From positions 1 to 59,200 of IMG/VR virus record IMGVR_UViG_3300031857_000196: DNA of 59,200 bases. One strand, given 5' to 3'. Positions 26,490 through 35,064 of this stretch are shown here, one piece after another (positions within the stretch are counted from its first letter, which is position 1; each line of letters opens with the position of its first letter). The stretch comes from a virus. The notes under the pieces are model-generated. The model was given only the letters and a program-made list of their open reading frames with translations, was not told where the DNA came from and did not search any database. Both the position numbers and the translations under genes were made by a program.

Positions 26490-27085
26490 TTAATTTTTCC
26501 TTGATTATTAGGCTTCGGGAGCCTATCACGCACTTGACGTAGATCAACATATCCTCGGTTATCAATTGGTGCAGATAAAAACTGAGCCCGGTTTACTTGA
26601 TTGCCAACATAAGGCTGAGATAAGCGACGGATCTCATTAAGTGCTGACGATTCATCCGCAAATCCAATCAAACCACCACCATGAGAAATCATTGCAATAC
26701 GTTCTAAGATGGTTTTGCTATCATCAATAACATCTTCTGGAGTATTGTTATTGGAACCATAATAACCTTGAGAATTGCTACACATCACCTTTCTCCTTCC
26801 TTGGCATTCATAGATTTTCTCTGCTCCATTTTTCAAGTTATATTCTCTTTCTTCTTCATCATAGAATATGCCATCTCCTTCAGTTTCACTTTCATAAACT
26901 CTTTCACTAGACCACCCGTTAGGATCATAATAACAATCAACTATAAAGATGCCATGCCCAAGTCGCATCCAACCACAAAGATTAACCCCATCATAAACAC
27001 TATATTGTTCAGGACATGCATAAGAATTTCTTTCTAATGTAAGTCCACAATAAGAATATTCATTTTTTCCTTGATCATTAGCCAT
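26486..27085 (-). CDS. Hypothetical protein (199 aa)
   Basis: The frame extends to a GTG at 27121, but the promoter -10 element (TATAAT at 27110-27115) lies inside that extension, so the ATG at 27085 (MANDQGKNEYSYCGLTLERN) is the likely start. The segment YACPEQYSVYDGVNLCGWMR followed by LGHGIFIVD is a recurrent domain of environmental phage proteins, function unknown; the C terminus (RRLSQPYVGNQVNRAQFLSA) is basic. First gene of a unit of small coupled genes. Confidence 0.65.
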   Translation of the reverse strand: MANDQGKNEYSYCGLTLERNSYACPEQYSVYDGVNLCGWMRLGHGIFIVDCYYDPNGWSSERVYESETEGDGIFYDEEEREYNLKNGAEKIYECQGRRKVMCSNSQGYYGSNNNTPEDVIDDSKTILERIAMISHGGGLIGFADESSALNEIRRLSQPYVGNQVNRAQFLSAPIDNRGYVDLRQVRDRLPKPNNQGKIK

Positions 27086-27109
27086 AGTGGATTTATGTGG
27101 TTCAATACG

Positions 27110-27166
27110 ATTATAGGTCACTGGTTCAGCCTAGGGAAAGGACTTGTGCCAGTTTTTAAAATGTCT
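27110..27166 (-). promoter_or_regulatory. ACTGGCACA-class promoter
   Basis: Minus strand: CATTTTAAAAACTGGCACA, 29 bases, TATAAT, then ATG 24 bases on (27085). The box lies inside the 3' end of the upstream gene, so the promoter overlaps coding sequence. Confidence 0.75.
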
Positions 27167-27351
27167 CTTAAATCATCACAGGAGTAACCACAATTCTTAC
27201 ATTTATAAACATTAATAACCTCTATATTTTTATAATTAACTGGAGAGATATAACGAGATAAATATTCTTCAATGGGATCAATTGCGTTTCCAAGGTCAAT
27301 ATCTCCAGCACATTCTGGACAGTAGTAATTTTTCATTAATTTAATCTTCAA
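27118..27351 (-). CDS. Small zinc-ribbon protein (77 aa)
   Basis: Two CxxC knuckles, YYCPECAGD near residue 10 and YKCKNCGYSCDDL near residue 52, make a zinc ribbon with a 40-residue linker. Could be a transcription or nucleic-acid-binding accessory factor. Its last 30 bases contain the box of the next gene's promoter. Confidence 0.65.
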   Translation of the reverse strand: MKIKLMKNYYCPECAGDIDLGNAIDPIEEYLSRYISPVNYKNIEVINVYKCKNCGYSCDDLRDILKTGTSPFPRLNQ

Positions 27352-27432
27352 GTAAAATAAAGTTTTTCAAATTGTTCTGAACATAAACTTAAAACAATCA
27401 AACAAATTAAGATAACTATAGTTCTTAAAAAC

Positions 27433-27702
27433 TTAAACATATCCATTCTCTTTTAAGTAATCTTCTTCTAAATCGTTTAAATAATTATCAAAAGGCTCCT
27501 TACATTTAGTGGAAGCATATAACATATTGTTCATTTTATACCAGCCCAAATTTAGGATATACCAAAATGTTGCATTATATCCATCATAATATACTAAACC
27601 TTCTGGATCACTCTCAAGACCCCATTTTATAGTTTCAACTGGACATTCCATATGATTTTTCCAATAATCAAAAATCATTTTAGTTAAATTAATTTTATTC
27701 AT
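27433..27702 (-). CDS. Hypothetical protein (89 aa)
   Basis: Aromatic-rich, acidic (YDGYNATFWYILNLGWYKMN; ends NDLEEDYLKENGYV). No family recognised. Four-base ATGA overlap with the upstream paralogue-family gene, so it is coupled to it. Confidence 0.55.
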   Translation of the reverse strand: MNKINLTKMIFDYWKNHMECPVETIKWGLESDPEGLVYYDGYNATFWYILNLGWYKMNNMLYASTKCKEPFDNYLNDLEEDYLKENGYV

Positions 27703-28055
27703 AGTTTTAAAAATAAAGGAAGAAAGTTCAATGTCTCAAGTTTATGTGAGCCGATGAGATCAAAGGTTGCATAAGCTTCAGCAAAAGTACAAGTAGCTGT
27801 AACAGATTTATCTACATATAGATGGCTTATAGTATCTCTAGCAGCTTTCCAAGAAAGAGCTTTTTGTGAACCGTCGTGGGATGCATGATAGCTCATAAAA
27901 ATTGTTTTACACTCTTCAACGCTCAAAGTGTCCAAATAAATCCAGAAGTTCAGAACATCTTTCCAATTGGGACCTAGAAAATATTCAGGGTATTCTAGAG
28001 CAGTTTGGTCATCTAAATGATCTGCAAAATTTTGATGTGCTTTAGAGATTTTCAT
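27699..28055 (-). CDS. FLGPNWK paralogue family, copy 1 (118 aa)
   Basis: Member of a seven-gene family in this window with no function I can assign. N terminus MKISKAHQNFADHLDDQTAL and FLGPNWKDVLNFWIYLDTLS is nearly identical to other copies. Residues about 46-95 are variable (here SVEECKTIFMSYHASHDGSQ and onward), then the conserved end DLIGSHKLETLNFLPLFLKL. Predicted soluble and mostly helical. Third in a tandem array of three, each joined by an ATGA overlap. Confidence 0.75.
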   Translation of the reverse strand: MKISKAHQNFADHLDDQTALEYPEYFLGPNWKDVLNFWIYLDTLSVEECKTIFMSYHASHDGSQKALSWKAARDTISHLYVDKSVTATCTFAEAYATFDLIGSHKLETLNFLPLFLKL

Positions 28056-28444
28056 GGATTTAAAAACAAAGGAAGAAACGTAAAGGTCTCTAGATTATGA
28101 GAACCAATGAGTTCAAGGGTTGCATATACACATGTAACTCCTACACTTGCAGGAATGCATGTAAGTGTAGGAGTTACAACCCAAGCTGCAGTTGCATATA
28201 CATAATAATAACATATATTATCTCTAGCAGCTTTCCGGGTAAGACTCTTTAAGGTATCCACCCTTCCTAAAGCACAATAACGCTTACCAACTATATCAAA
28301 ATCTTCGCGACTCAAAGTATCCAAATAGAGCCAGAAGTTCAAAACATCCTTCCAATTAGGTCCTAAGAAAGGTTCGGGGTATTCTAGAGCATTTTGGTTA
28401 TCTAAATGATCGGCAAATATTTGATGTGCTTTAGAGATTTTCAT
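28052..28444 (-). CDS. FLGPNWK paralogue family, copy 2 (130 aa)
   Basis: Same N terminus (MKISKAHQIFADHLDNQNAL) and C terminus (ELIGSHNLETFTFLPLFLNP) as the flanking copies. The centre is different and unusual, with many Tyr, Val, Thr and Cys (CYYYVYATAAWVVTPTLTCI). The join to the next copy is a four-base overlap, and the DNA around start and stop is almost the same in each copy, as expected for recent tandem duplication or gene conversion. Confidence 0.75.
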   Translation of the reverse strand: MKISKAHQIFADHLDNQNALEYPEPFLGPNWKDVLNFWLYLDTLSREDFDIVGKRYCALGRVDTLKSLTRKAARDNICYYYVYATAAWVVTPTLTCIPASVGVTCVYATLELIGSHNLETFTFLPLFLNP

Positions 28445-28824
28445 GGATTTAGAAACAAAGGAAGAAATGTAAAGGCCTCTAGATTATGAGAACCAATGAG
28501 TTCACTGGTTGCATGACCAGATGCATATACAGTTCCTAATTGATATGTAGAGTCAGCACGCCAAGCTTCATATGCATAATACTTACATATAGTAGCTTCA
28601 GCAGCTTCCCAAGCATTGTTTATAGCAGAAACTCTAGAATCTGCGTCTAAAGCCCAATAACGAACATAATTTAATCTAAAATCTTCTTCACTCAAAGTAT
28701 CCAAATAAAACCAAAAGTTCAATACATTCTTCCAATTGGGTCCTAGAAAATGTTCAGGGTATTCTAGAGCGGTTTGGTCATTTAAGCGATCTGCAAATCG
28801 TTGATGTGTTTTAGAGATTTTCAT
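28441..28824 (-). CDS. FLGPNWK paralogue family, copy 3 (127 aa)
   Basis: First gene of the tandem array of three. N terminus MKISKTHQRFADRLNDQTAL, conserved end SELIGSHNLEAFTFLPLFLN. The centre is Ala/Tyr/Trp-rich (NAWEAAEATICKYYAYEAWR). Its N-terminal half is closer to the copies at 42795 and 56490 than to its immediate neighbours, suggesting exchange between the distant loci. Confidence 0.75.
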   Translation of the reverse strand: MKISKTHQRFADRLNDQTALEYPEHFLGPNWKNVLNFWFYLDTLSEEDFRLNYVRYWALDADSRVSAINNAWEAAEATICKYYAYEAWRADSTYQLGTVYASGHATSELIGSHNLEAFTFLPLFLNP

Positions 28825-28827
28825 AAT

Positions 28828-29136
28828 TTAAGACGGTTCAAATTTTTTCTTTAGCCTAAGAAATGTTTCTCTTTCTCTCTTTTCAATCATTTTATTGTTT
28901 TTAGCTAGTCTTTCGCTTTGTTCATTCTCAAATTTAATGCGGGTATCATATTCTTCGTCGGTTTCTAAGCGTAATTTAGATATTTCAAACGCATTATAAT
29001 CTGAAAATCCATCAACATTGATATTCACCCAACCTTCATTAATAAGGTCTTGAATTTTATTCTGTATATTTTGAAGTTTTCCCTCAAAAAGACATATTTC
29101 CAAAAATTTATATTCTTTAATGAGTTTTTTGGTCAT
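28828..29136 (-). CDS. Hypothetical coiled-coil protein (102 aa)
   Basis: N-terminal KKLIKEYKFLEICLFEGKLQ with a beta-strand and short helix (IQDLINEGWVNINVDGF), followed by a long charged helix (TRIKFENEQSERLAKNNKMI) that is probably coiled coil. No family recognised. Confidence 0.6.
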   Translation of the reverse strand: MTKKLIKEYKFLEICLFEGKLQNIQNKIQDLINEGWVNINVDGFSDYNAFEISKLRLETDEEYDTRIKFENEQSERLAKNNKMIEKRERETFLRLKKKFEPS

Positions 29137-29163
29137 TTTAGTAATGCAAATTAATAATGTCTA

Positions 29164-29451
29164 TTATCCTATAATTATTACATCAACCTTAGTCTCAGTG
29201 AGTCCAGCATCTTCTGCAGTTTTAGGTTTATTACACACATATACCAAATATTTTTCAAGACTATACTCAAACACACTACCATTTTTATGAGTTGTTTTAA
29301 ATACTTTTCCTGGTTCAATATCAATACTATCTGAAAGATAACTCCTAGATCCGTCATCACAAGTTTCAAGCAATAAGACTTCAGTATCACCGGCATTATC
29401 TGACTGGTTATACAGTTTATCAATTTTTTCTTTAAGATCTTTAAGTTTCAT
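29164..29451 (-). CDS. Hypothetical protein (95 aa)
   Basis: An upstream in-frame codon (29481) would add ten hydrophobic residues overlapping the neighbouring gene; the internal ATG at 29451 (MKLKDLKEKIDKLYNQSDNA) gives a start like the small gene at 4742, so I prefer it. The remainder is beta-rich (DTEVLLLETCDDGSRSYLSD). No function known. Confidence 0.6.
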   Translation of the reverse strand: MKLKDLKEKIDKLYNQSDNAGDTEVLLLETCDDGSRSYLSDSIDIEPGKVFKTTHKNGSVFEYSLEKYLVYVCNKPKTAEDAGLTETKVDVIIIG

Positions 29452-29734
29452 AATTAAGATGACTACCATTACAATCCGCAAAAAAGTGAAAACCTATGCT
29501 AATGCCTTTAATTTTGAATTGAATAAAAAAGAGGTCATTCCAAGACACAAAAGAAAAATAAACACTGAACCAAGGACTTCCACGATATTCAAATTCGTCA
29601 AGACAGTTAATGTAATGAAATTTAAAGAGGCATTTTTCATGGAGATAGCCTTTAGATTCTTGAAGATGGAAAAATTCTAGATAATATGCCTTTTCATCAT
29701 CAAATGAATGATTAACAATGTCAAAAATTTTCAT
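29441..29734 (-). CDS. Hypothetical protein (97 aa)
   Basis: Phe/Tyr/His-rich small protein (FHLQESKGYLHEKCLFKFHY). Led by the ACTGGCACA-class promoter at 29756-29810, with the ATG 21 bases past its -10, so expression is well supported even though no family is recognised. First gene of the unit running down to the FLGPNWK array. Confidence 0.6.
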   Translation of the reverse strand: MKIFDIVNHSFDDEKAYYLEFFHLQESKGYLHEKCLFKFHYINCLDEFEYRGSPWFSVYFSFVSWNDLFFIQFKIKGISIGFHFFADCNGSHLNYET

Positions 29735-29755
29735 GAGGTTTTGGTGTATTTTACA

Positions 29756-29810
29756 ATTATAGTATATTGAAAAGTATGATGTGAGTTCAATGTGCCAGTT
29801 TGCAAAGCTT
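29756..29810 (-). promoter_or_regulatory. ACTGGCACA-class promoter
   Basis: Minus strand: AGCTTTGCAAACTGGCACA, 29 bases, TATAAT (29756-29761), ATG at 29734. The left half of the box is the most diverged of the good copies, the ACTGGCACA core is exact. Confidence 0.75.
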
Positions 29811-29817
29811 CACAAAA

Positions 29818-30030
29818 TCAATCAATTACATCAATTTCCTTAACAGCAAATTCATCATAATAATTACTTGAAAGTTCTTTTATTGCGGTTTGTCTACTTA
29901 CACCATTGTTAATCATATAATCTTCAATATAAATTCTGCGTCATTCAGAATTTAAGTTTTCAGCATCTCTTTTAATGCGGCTTACATTGTCTGGTTTATC
30001 GTAGACATCATAAGTTAAATTTGTGTTCAT
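29818..30030 (-). pseudogene. Small gene with in-frame TGA (70 codons)
   Basis: ATG-started frame MNTNLTYDVYDKPDNVSRIK continuing to LNSE, then TGA at 29941-29943, then RRIYIEDYMINNGVSRQTAI to a normal TGA at 29818. The second part is helix-turn-helix-like and clearly protein-like; TGG (Trp) to TGA is the simplest change. Alternative: two very short genes, but the second part has no start codon near its beginning. Confidence 0.55.
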
Positions 30031-30059
30031 TGTTTTAAATGATAAAGAGTTTAAAATTA

Positions 30060-30281
30060 CTAATTTTTCTTATTTGGATAGATAAAGGGCTCTCCAATTT
30101 TTTCTAGAAGTGCGCGAGCAAAACTTATTTCACCATAAACTGCACCACTTTCAAAAGTATCATCATAATTTCCACCATCTGAATAATCAAAATAATCTCC
30201 ATGAATATCATATCCATGTTCACTTTCTGCATATTTTTTGATTAGGTCAATCAAAAATTCAAGTTTCTGCTCTGTGGTCAT
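30060..30281 (-). CDS. Hypothetical acidic protein (73 aa)
   Basis: Helix, then an acidic Tyr/Asp/Gly loop (YDIHGDYFDYSDGGNYDDTF), then helix (SFARALLEKIGEPFIYPNKK). No family recognised. Coupled to the upstream gene by an ATGA overlap. Confidence 0.6.
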   Translation of the reverse strand: MTTEQKLEFLIDLIKKYAESEHGYDIHGDYFDYSDGGNYDDTFESGAVYGEISFARALLEKIGEPFIYPNKKN

Positions 30282-30466
30282 TTGTAATACATCTCCTCTT
30301 CATATTTAACTAGATCATAATTTAAAATATGCCAAAATTCCCAATTCATTTCATCTGGTCCTTCCGTGAGATGATACCACCATTCCCAACGATTATCTAA
30401 ACATTGTCTCCAACCGCATTGAATTTTTTCAAAGAAGTTCATTTTTCTTTTAAATTTTTTATACAT
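30278..30466 (-). CDS. Hypothetical protein (62 aa)
   Basis: Basic N terminus then Trp-rich helices (CGWRQCLDNRWEWWYHLTEG; NWEFWHILNYDLVKYEEEMY). Start at 30466 lies four bases after the upstream stop; a second ATG at 30442 is possible. No family recognised. Confidence 0.55.
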   Translation of the reverse strand: MYKKFKRKMNFFEKIQCGWRQCLDNRWEWWYHLTEGPDEMNWEFWHILNYDLVKYEEEMYYK

Positions 30467-30469
30467 AAT

Positions 30470-30856
30470 TTACTTGATTAATTCCACAAGTTCACTAAAT
30501 TTATCATAGACTGATTCTAAGCCATATGAATGTGCATCTTCATAAGCAAGTGAATAACACTGTTCTCGTTTTGGATTTTGACTGACTCCAAATTCTTCAA
30601 AAAGGTCTTCTTTAAACTCTCCTAATAGCCGATTATATTCTTCACGGTATTTTGCGGCATGTTCTTTAAGTGCATCTGAATCCACAATCTTTTGAAAAGT
30701 AAAACCTTTAGGGAATGGAACATCTTTATTGTCTTTATACTCGTTGTAGGAACCATGCCATATTGTTTTACCTTTATCATAGACATAGTAAGTTGTATAG
30801 TCGGTTGAACGAGGATAAGTGTTGGTCGTAGTTTCGTAATAGTTAAAGTCTTTCAT
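30470..30856 (-). CDS. Hypothetical protein (128 aa)
   Basis: Tyr/Thr-rich N terminus (TTNTYPRSTDYTTYYVYDKG) and a helical acidic C-terminal half. Starts by ATGA overlap with the 59-residue gene upstream. No family recognised. Confidence 0.6.
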   Translation of the reverse strand: MKDFNYYETTTNTYPRSTDYTTYYVYDKGKTIWHGSYNEYKDNKDVPFPKGFTFQKIVDSDALKEHAAKYREEYNRLLGEFKEDLFEEFGVSQNPKREQCYSLAYEDAHSYGLESVYDKFSELVELIK

Positions 30857-31032
30857 TTGTTTGTGAAGCGGTTTAAAAAATTTTCAGTTAAAGTGCCAGG
30901 CTTATAGTCTGGATCAAGATATTCTACCATACCTAAAATTGATATGGCAGTTTCAATGGCTTTAGGAATTTCATCTTTCCATTGTGTTAATGATGCTCCA
31001 TCTCCACCAATAGTTTCTACAACATTAACCAT
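30853..31032 (-). CDS. Hypothetical protein (59 aa)
   Basis: Sequence MVNVVETIGGDGASLTQWKD continues to NFLNRFTNK. Supported by ATG start, an ATGA overlap with the next gene and a 16-base overlap with the previous one, i.e. it fills the gap in a coupled series. Function unknown. A CTGGCAC in its 3' part is coding (Pro-Gly-Thr) and not a promoter box. Confidence 0.55.
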   Translation of the reverse strand: MVNVVETIGGDGASLTQWKDEIPKAIETAISILGMVEYLDPDYKPGTLTENFLNRFTNK

Positions 31033-31376
31033 AACTTTTCACTAAATTTAGCTAGAGAAAAGTCATTTAAAGAAACAAACTCACAAAAATTTATTTTCCC
31101 ATTATCAAATTTATATACAACAACAATTGGAAATGATAATTTGAGTATTGAATTATCTAGAGCTATATTTTCTGCACTATCATCTGGAATTTCATTTTCA
31201 TATTCATCTAAGAACACTATTGCACCATTTTCTTTTATGACAGTCTCATAACAGTCATAAAACTCATCAAATGGGATAAGACCCAAACATTTATTAATGT
31301 CGTCATCTAAACTCTCACAAGACATTTTCCATGCCCATTTTCTGTATTCTTCTAAGTTTTTAAACAGTTTTTTCAT
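31017..31376 (-). CDS. Hypothetical protein (119 aa)
   Basis: Begins MKKLFKNLEEYRKWAWKMSC, a helical start, then a beta-rich acidic body (GAIVFLDEYENEIPDDSAEN; SFPIVVVYKFDNGKINFCEF). No family recognised. Member of the minus-strand series of small genes. Confidence 0.6.
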   Translation of the reverse strand: MKKLFKNLEEYRKWAWKMSCESLDDDINKCLGLIPFDEFYDCYETVIKENGAIVFLDEYENEIPDDSAENIALDNSILKLSFPIVVVYKFDNGKINFCEFVSLNDFSLAKFSEKLWLML

Positions 31377-31382
31377 TTTTAA

Positions 31383-31691
31383 TTAATGTTTGAATTCCAA
31401 GTAATCACATAGCATATCTATTGATCCTTCGTTAATGATGGACCAAATTCTTTCGGCCCTTGGTTTTCCTTGACCGTTGAAGGTCCAATGATAAGGACAT
31501 TCAATAAAGTTTTTTCGTCCATTTTCACGTTTTTCTGCTTCGTAAACCCAAAACCACCAGCATCTAATAGCAAAGACAAATCGCTTAAAATACCATGGCA
31601 TAAGGCATAGATTATCAATTGTAGTTTCAAAGTAATAAACGAAATCATAATCCAAATATTCTAAGGACCAGTCATGTAATTGATTAAGCAT
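31383..31691 (-). CDS. Hypothetical protein (102 aa)
   Basis: Trp/Phe-rich protein (YFKRFVFAIRCWWFWVYEAE) with an ECPYHWTFNGQGKPRAERIW segment. Possibly membrane-associated through the Trp-rich stretch, but no clear transmembrane helix. Overlaps the upstream gene by eight bases. Confidence 0.55.
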   Translation of the reverse strand: MLNQLHDWSLEYLDYDFVYYFETTIDNLCLMPWYFKRFVFAIRCWWFWVYEAEKRENGRKNFIECPYHWTFNGQGKPRAERIWSIINEGSIDMLCDYLEFKH

Positions 31692-31902
31692 TATTCCCCT
31701 CTAAAGTCTGTGCAATAGACTGATAGATTTGTGCTGAGGCTTTAAAGCATTTACGAGTATTTACATCAGTAGTTTCATATGCATTTTTGAAATTTTCTCC
31801 GGCTCTAGAATAAAGTTCAGAAATTATTATCCAAGGCTTTTGCTCTTTTGGTACATTTTCTAGTAAAATTTGAAGATCTGTTGCAAGTTGTGGTTGCGTC
31901 AT
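31684..31902 (-). CDS. Hypothetical helical protein (72 aa)
   Basis: All-helical sequence (MTQPQLATDLQILLENVPKE; CFKASAQIYQSIAQTLEGNN). No family recognised; eight-base overlap with the next gene. Confidence 0.6.
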   Translation of the reverse strand: MTQPQLATDLQILLENVPKEQKPWIIISELYSRAGENFKNAYETTDVNTRKCFKASAQIYQSIAQTLEGNNA

Positions 31903-31940
31903 GATTTTATATTATTGTATGATGTTTTATGATAGAGCAA

Positions 31941-32357
31941 TCATAATTTGTTGTTATATAGCCATTTACATCCCATATTTGATTGGTCAATGATTCTCCT
32001 CATATTTACAGATTTAATTCCTTCTTTCATTATGCTATGTATTTCTTTGATCACACCAGTATTAAGAGAATAAATCATATCATCAGTTTGAATAACGACT
32101 CCAGGGCAGAAATCTGTATCTCCAACATTTTCAACTTTTAAAAACTGTAAAAGGTAATCTAAGCGGCTGGTGTCCATATTAGGAATTGGCTCTATCAATA
32201 AAACTGCACATCTAGCAGCCTTCCAGCCATCAATAATTCTATCGTTGGCACATAAGCCATCTGACAATTGTTTCAACCATTGAGACATCTCGTATCTCTC
32301 TTCTGGCGAGCCTGGTTCTGGACTTGTCCCCCAACCCTGCCATTTTTTATCATTCAT
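31941..32357 (-). CDS. Hypothetical protein (138 aa)
   Basis: The frame is open to 32405, but the promoter at 32382-32442 and an AAGGAG ribosome binding site fix the start at the ATG 32357 (MNDKKWQGWGTSPEPGSPEE). Body is helical with segments IIDGWKAARCAVLLIEPIPN and VGDTDFCPGVVIQTDDMIYS. No family recognised. Confidence 0.65.
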   Translation of the reverse strand: MNDKKWQGWGTSPEPGSPEERYEMSQWLKQLSDGLCANDRIIDGWKAARCAVLLIEPIPNMDTSRLDYLLQFLKVENVGDTDFCPGVVIQTDDMIYSLNTGVIKEIHSIMKEGIKSVNMRRIIDQSNMGCKWLYNNKL

Positions 32358-32381
32358 ACCAAAATTCTCCTTGTTTTCAAC

Positions 32382-32442
32382 AGCATAAAGCAAAAGCACA
32401 CTCAAAGTAAGTTGAAGTGTGCCAGTCTTTTAAGTGTCTTAA
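32382..32442 (-). promoter_or_regulatory. ACTGGCACA-class promoter
   Basis: Minus strand: GACACTTAAAAGACTGGCACA region, 30 bases, TATGCT (32382-32387), ATG at 32357. The left part CTTAAGACACTTAA also occurs in the 111-base inverted repeats. It overlaps the last bases of the AspRS gene. Confidence 0.75.
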
Positions 32443-34202
32443 GTATTTTTAACTTTCAGTTCTTTAAGTTGGGATTCATCTACTGTTGATGGAGCATTTA
32501 TAAGTAAACATCTAGATTGCTGAGTTTTTGGAAATGCAATGACATCTCTTATAGATTCTTCTTCAGCTAAAAGCATCACCATTCTATCAAGCCCAAATGC
32601 TATTCCTCCATGTGGTGGAGTCCCCATATCCAAAGCATCTAAAAGAAATCCGAATTGTTGTTCAATTTCTTCCTCAGTAAGACCAATAAATTCAAAAACT
32701 CTTCTTTGTAAATTTGAATCATGTATTCTTAAAGAACCTCCACCAAGCTCAATACCATTCAATACTAAATCATATGCTTTTGCAATAGACTCAGAATTAA
32801 TAGAACTTTCATCCGAAATGCCACAGAAAGGATGATGTAAAGCTTTTAAATGACCATTAGTTTCATCTTGTTCAAACATTGGAAAATCTATAACCCATAA
32901 AAATCTTGGTTCGTTTTCAGGACTTATGAGATTAAGTTCTCTTGCCAAATATTGACGAAGCTGTCCTAAAGATTTATTTACAACATTTAAAGTTCCTGCT
33001 GCAAATAGAATTAATGTTCCTGGTGCTGCTTCAGTTCTTTTTAACAACTCAAGTTTAATCTCATCAGATAAGTTATCTTTAATTGCCCCAATTGTGTCAA
33101 CCTCTCCATTGTCTCTTACTCTAATAAAGGCAAGACCAGAACCACCAGAGGATTGAACTTCACTAAAAATATCACCTCCAGGTTTAATTCTTACATTGCT
33201 GATTAAATTATTACCATTGGGAATGGATATACATTTTACAACTCCACCATTTTGAATTGCACTAGAGAAAATTTTAAATCCAAAATCAACAAATAAATCG
33301 CTCATGTTGATTAGTTTTAAATCATATCTAAGATCAGGCTTATCCGAACCATACTGATCCATAGCTTCATTCCAAGTCATTCTCTGAAATGGTAAGTCTA
33401 ATTTAATTCCTTTAATAGAAAGCCAAATTTGTTGAATAAGCCTTTCATTTAATTCAAGAATTTCATCTTGAGTCATGAAGCTCATTTCCATATCTAATTG
33501 AGTAAATTCTGGCTGCCTATCAGAACGAGGATCTTCATCTCTGAAACATTTAGCGATCTGATAATATTTCTCAAATCCACCAGTCATCAGTAATTGTTTA
33601 AAGATTTGAGGTGATTGTGGTAACCCAAACCACTCTCCTTCATGCATTCTACTAGGAACCAAATAGTCTCTAGCACCTCCTTTTGTAGAGCGAATAAGAA
33701 TTGGAGTTTCAATCTCAATAAAACCTACATTTTCAAGAAAATTGCGAATAGTCTTTGCAGTTTCATGGCGAATAAGAAGATTTCGGGTCATGTTCTCTCG
33801 CCTTAAGTCAAGATACCGATGTTTCAATCTTATCTCATCTCTTACAATTTCTTGACCAGAAACTGAAAAAGGAAGAATTGATTTTATAGAATTTAGAACA
33901 ACAATATCTTGAATATCTATTTCAATTTTTCCGGTATATATCTTCTCATTAACTGATTCTTGGGGTCTTTCTTTTACGACCCCACAAACTTGAATGACCG
34001 TTTCTTCTTTTAGTTGTTCAGCAATTGAAAATAAGTTTTCTCCAATTTCAGGGCTAACTGTTAGTTGAACAATTCCAGAACGATCCCTAAGATCAATGAA
34101 TATAAAACCACCATGATCTCTTCGGCTATGAACCCACCCACAAAGTTTAACCTTTTGGTTAATTTCTTCAGAACATAATTGACCGCAATGATGACTTCTC
34201 AT
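32439..34202 (-). CDS. aspS: Aspartyl-tRNA synthetase, bacterial type
   Basis: 587 residues from ATG 34202 ([20 protein letters not shown]), the full length of bacterial AspRS (E. coli 590); a longer frame to 34328 would add 42 residues unlike the family, so I reject it. Class II enzyme that charges tRNA with Asp. N-terminal OB-fold anticodon domain ([15 protein letters not shown]), motif 1 FIEIETPIL, the [20 protein letters not shown] loop, motif 2 [20 protein letters not shown], the bacterial GAD insertion (about residues 290-410) and motif 3 [15 protein letters not shown] followed by [11 protein letters not shown] are all intact. Its sequence resembles cyanobacterial AspRS but the base composition is the phage's, so it is an old acquisition. 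Phage aaRS genes are rare. Confidence 0.95.
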   Translation of the reverse strand: MRSHHCGQLCSEEINQKVKLCGWVHSRRDHGGFIFIDLRDRSGIVQLTVSPEIGENLFSIAEQLKEETVIQVCGVVKERPQESVNEKIYTGKIEIDIQDIVVLNSIKSILPFSVSGQEIVRDEIRLKHRYLDLRRENMTRNLLIRHETAKTIRNFLENVGFIEIETPILIRSTKGGARDYLVPSRMHEGEWFGLPQSPQIFKQLLMTGGFEKYYQIAKCFRDEDPRSDRQPEFTQLDMEMSFMTQDEILELNERLIQQIWLSIKGIKLDLPFQRMTWNEAMDQYGSDKPDLRYDLKLINMSDLFVDFGFKIFSSAIQNGGVVKCISIPNGNNLISNVRIKPGGDIFSEVQSSGGSGLAFIRVRDNGEVDTIGAIKDNLSDEIKLELLKRTEAAPGTLILFAAGTLNVVNKSLGQLRQYLARELNLISPENEPRFLWVIDFPMFEQDETNGHLKALHHPFCGISDESSINSESIAKAYDLVLNGIELGGGSLRIHDSNLQRRVFEFIGLTEEEIEQQFGFLLDALDMGTPPHGGIAFGLDRMVMLLAEEESIRDVIAFPKTQQSRCLLINAPSTVDESQLKELKVKNT

Positions 34203-34296
34203 TTGATTTTTGTTTGTTAATTCCACTAAAGTATATTTAAATGAAATTTTTTCTACTGGTAGAAGTGGTTGAATATTAATATCAACTAATAAGTTT

Positions 34297-35028
34297 TTAT
34301 CCATTTTTTCTACAACTTTGAATTTCATTGATAAATTTGTTAATAGCTAACTCAGCCCAATTTTCTGCACATGTTCTTATCATTCCAATAATAGAATTAT
34401 TATCCTCATGATATGTTATACTATAGCACCTATCCTGCTCACCCCATTTTACTCTATGTGGAACACCATCTTCACACTCAACTTCAAATCTTATTGATTC
34501 TACCATTTTATTAAATCTCTCATAAGTCCAGGTTGAAAGACTTTTGGTAACCTTTAAATCATAATAGTTATCTTCGTATCCATAAACGCCGGGAATAAAA
34601 ACTCTCTCATTTACTACTTCTAGTGTTTCGTTTTTATATTTACTTTTCCCATAAATCGTCTCAGCAAGAGATTTATATAAATGAAACCATCCAGATTCAT
34701 GGAGATATGTTCCTAAATCAAAAGAAAAAATATAATCTTTACCTAAAATGTGATCATTATCGGGATAAATACTAATACTAAATCGTCTCCCATCATATTT
34801 GTGTTCATCATCTAGTAATAGAAGTTTTCCCCACCACTTAGTCTTAAATAAAAATAGTAGATCTAAAGAAACATAAAACTTAAATAAAAACGGTAAACAA
34901 ATGTTGAATGTTATAGTTTTTTCATTGTCATTTTCTAGAATAAGGTTAAGTGCAAACTCATCCTTTGCTCTATAAACTTCAAAATTAATTGAGTTTCTGT
35001 AGTTATTAGAATAAAATGTTTTTCTCAT
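34297..35028 (-). CDS. Hypothetical protein (243 aa)
   Basis: Beta-rich N-terminal half ([20 protein letters not shown]) with a hydrophobic segment [20 protein letters not shown], then Trp-containing [21 protein letters not shown]-terminal part contains [20 protein letters not shown]. Related sequences of this shape occur in many phages without assigned function; I cannot name the family. Immediately upstream of aspS. Confidence 0.55.
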   Translation of the reverse strand: MRKTFYSNNYRNSINFEVYRAKDEFALNLILENDNEKTITFNICLPFLFKFYVSLDLLFLFKTKWWGKLLLLDDEHKYDGRRFSISIYPDNDHILGKDYIFSFDLGTYLHESGWFHLYKSLAETIYGKSKYKNETLEVVNERVFIPGVYGYEDNYYDLKVTKSLSTWTYERFNKMVESIRFEVECEDGVPHRVKWGEQDRCYSITYHEDNNSIIGMIRTCAENWAELAINKFINEIQSCRKNG

Positions 35029-35064
35029 GAAGATTTTTTGTTGGGTGGGTTATGGTATATAGAA

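Noticed and set aside
22936-30030. Genome-wide recoding of TAG or TGA to explain the two interrupted genes
   Set aside because: Many intact genes here end in TAG or TGA at the expected place, so a general recoding would extend them into neighbours.
30885-30895. Further CTGGCAC on the minus strand as a ninth promoter box
   Set aside because: It lies inside the coding sequence of the 59-residue gene, lacks the TTAAA flank and has no -10 at 28-30 bases.
34203-34328. N-terminal extension of AspRS by 42 residues
   Set aside because: The family begins at MRSHHCGQL; the extension overlaps the upstream gene and has no homology to the enzyme.
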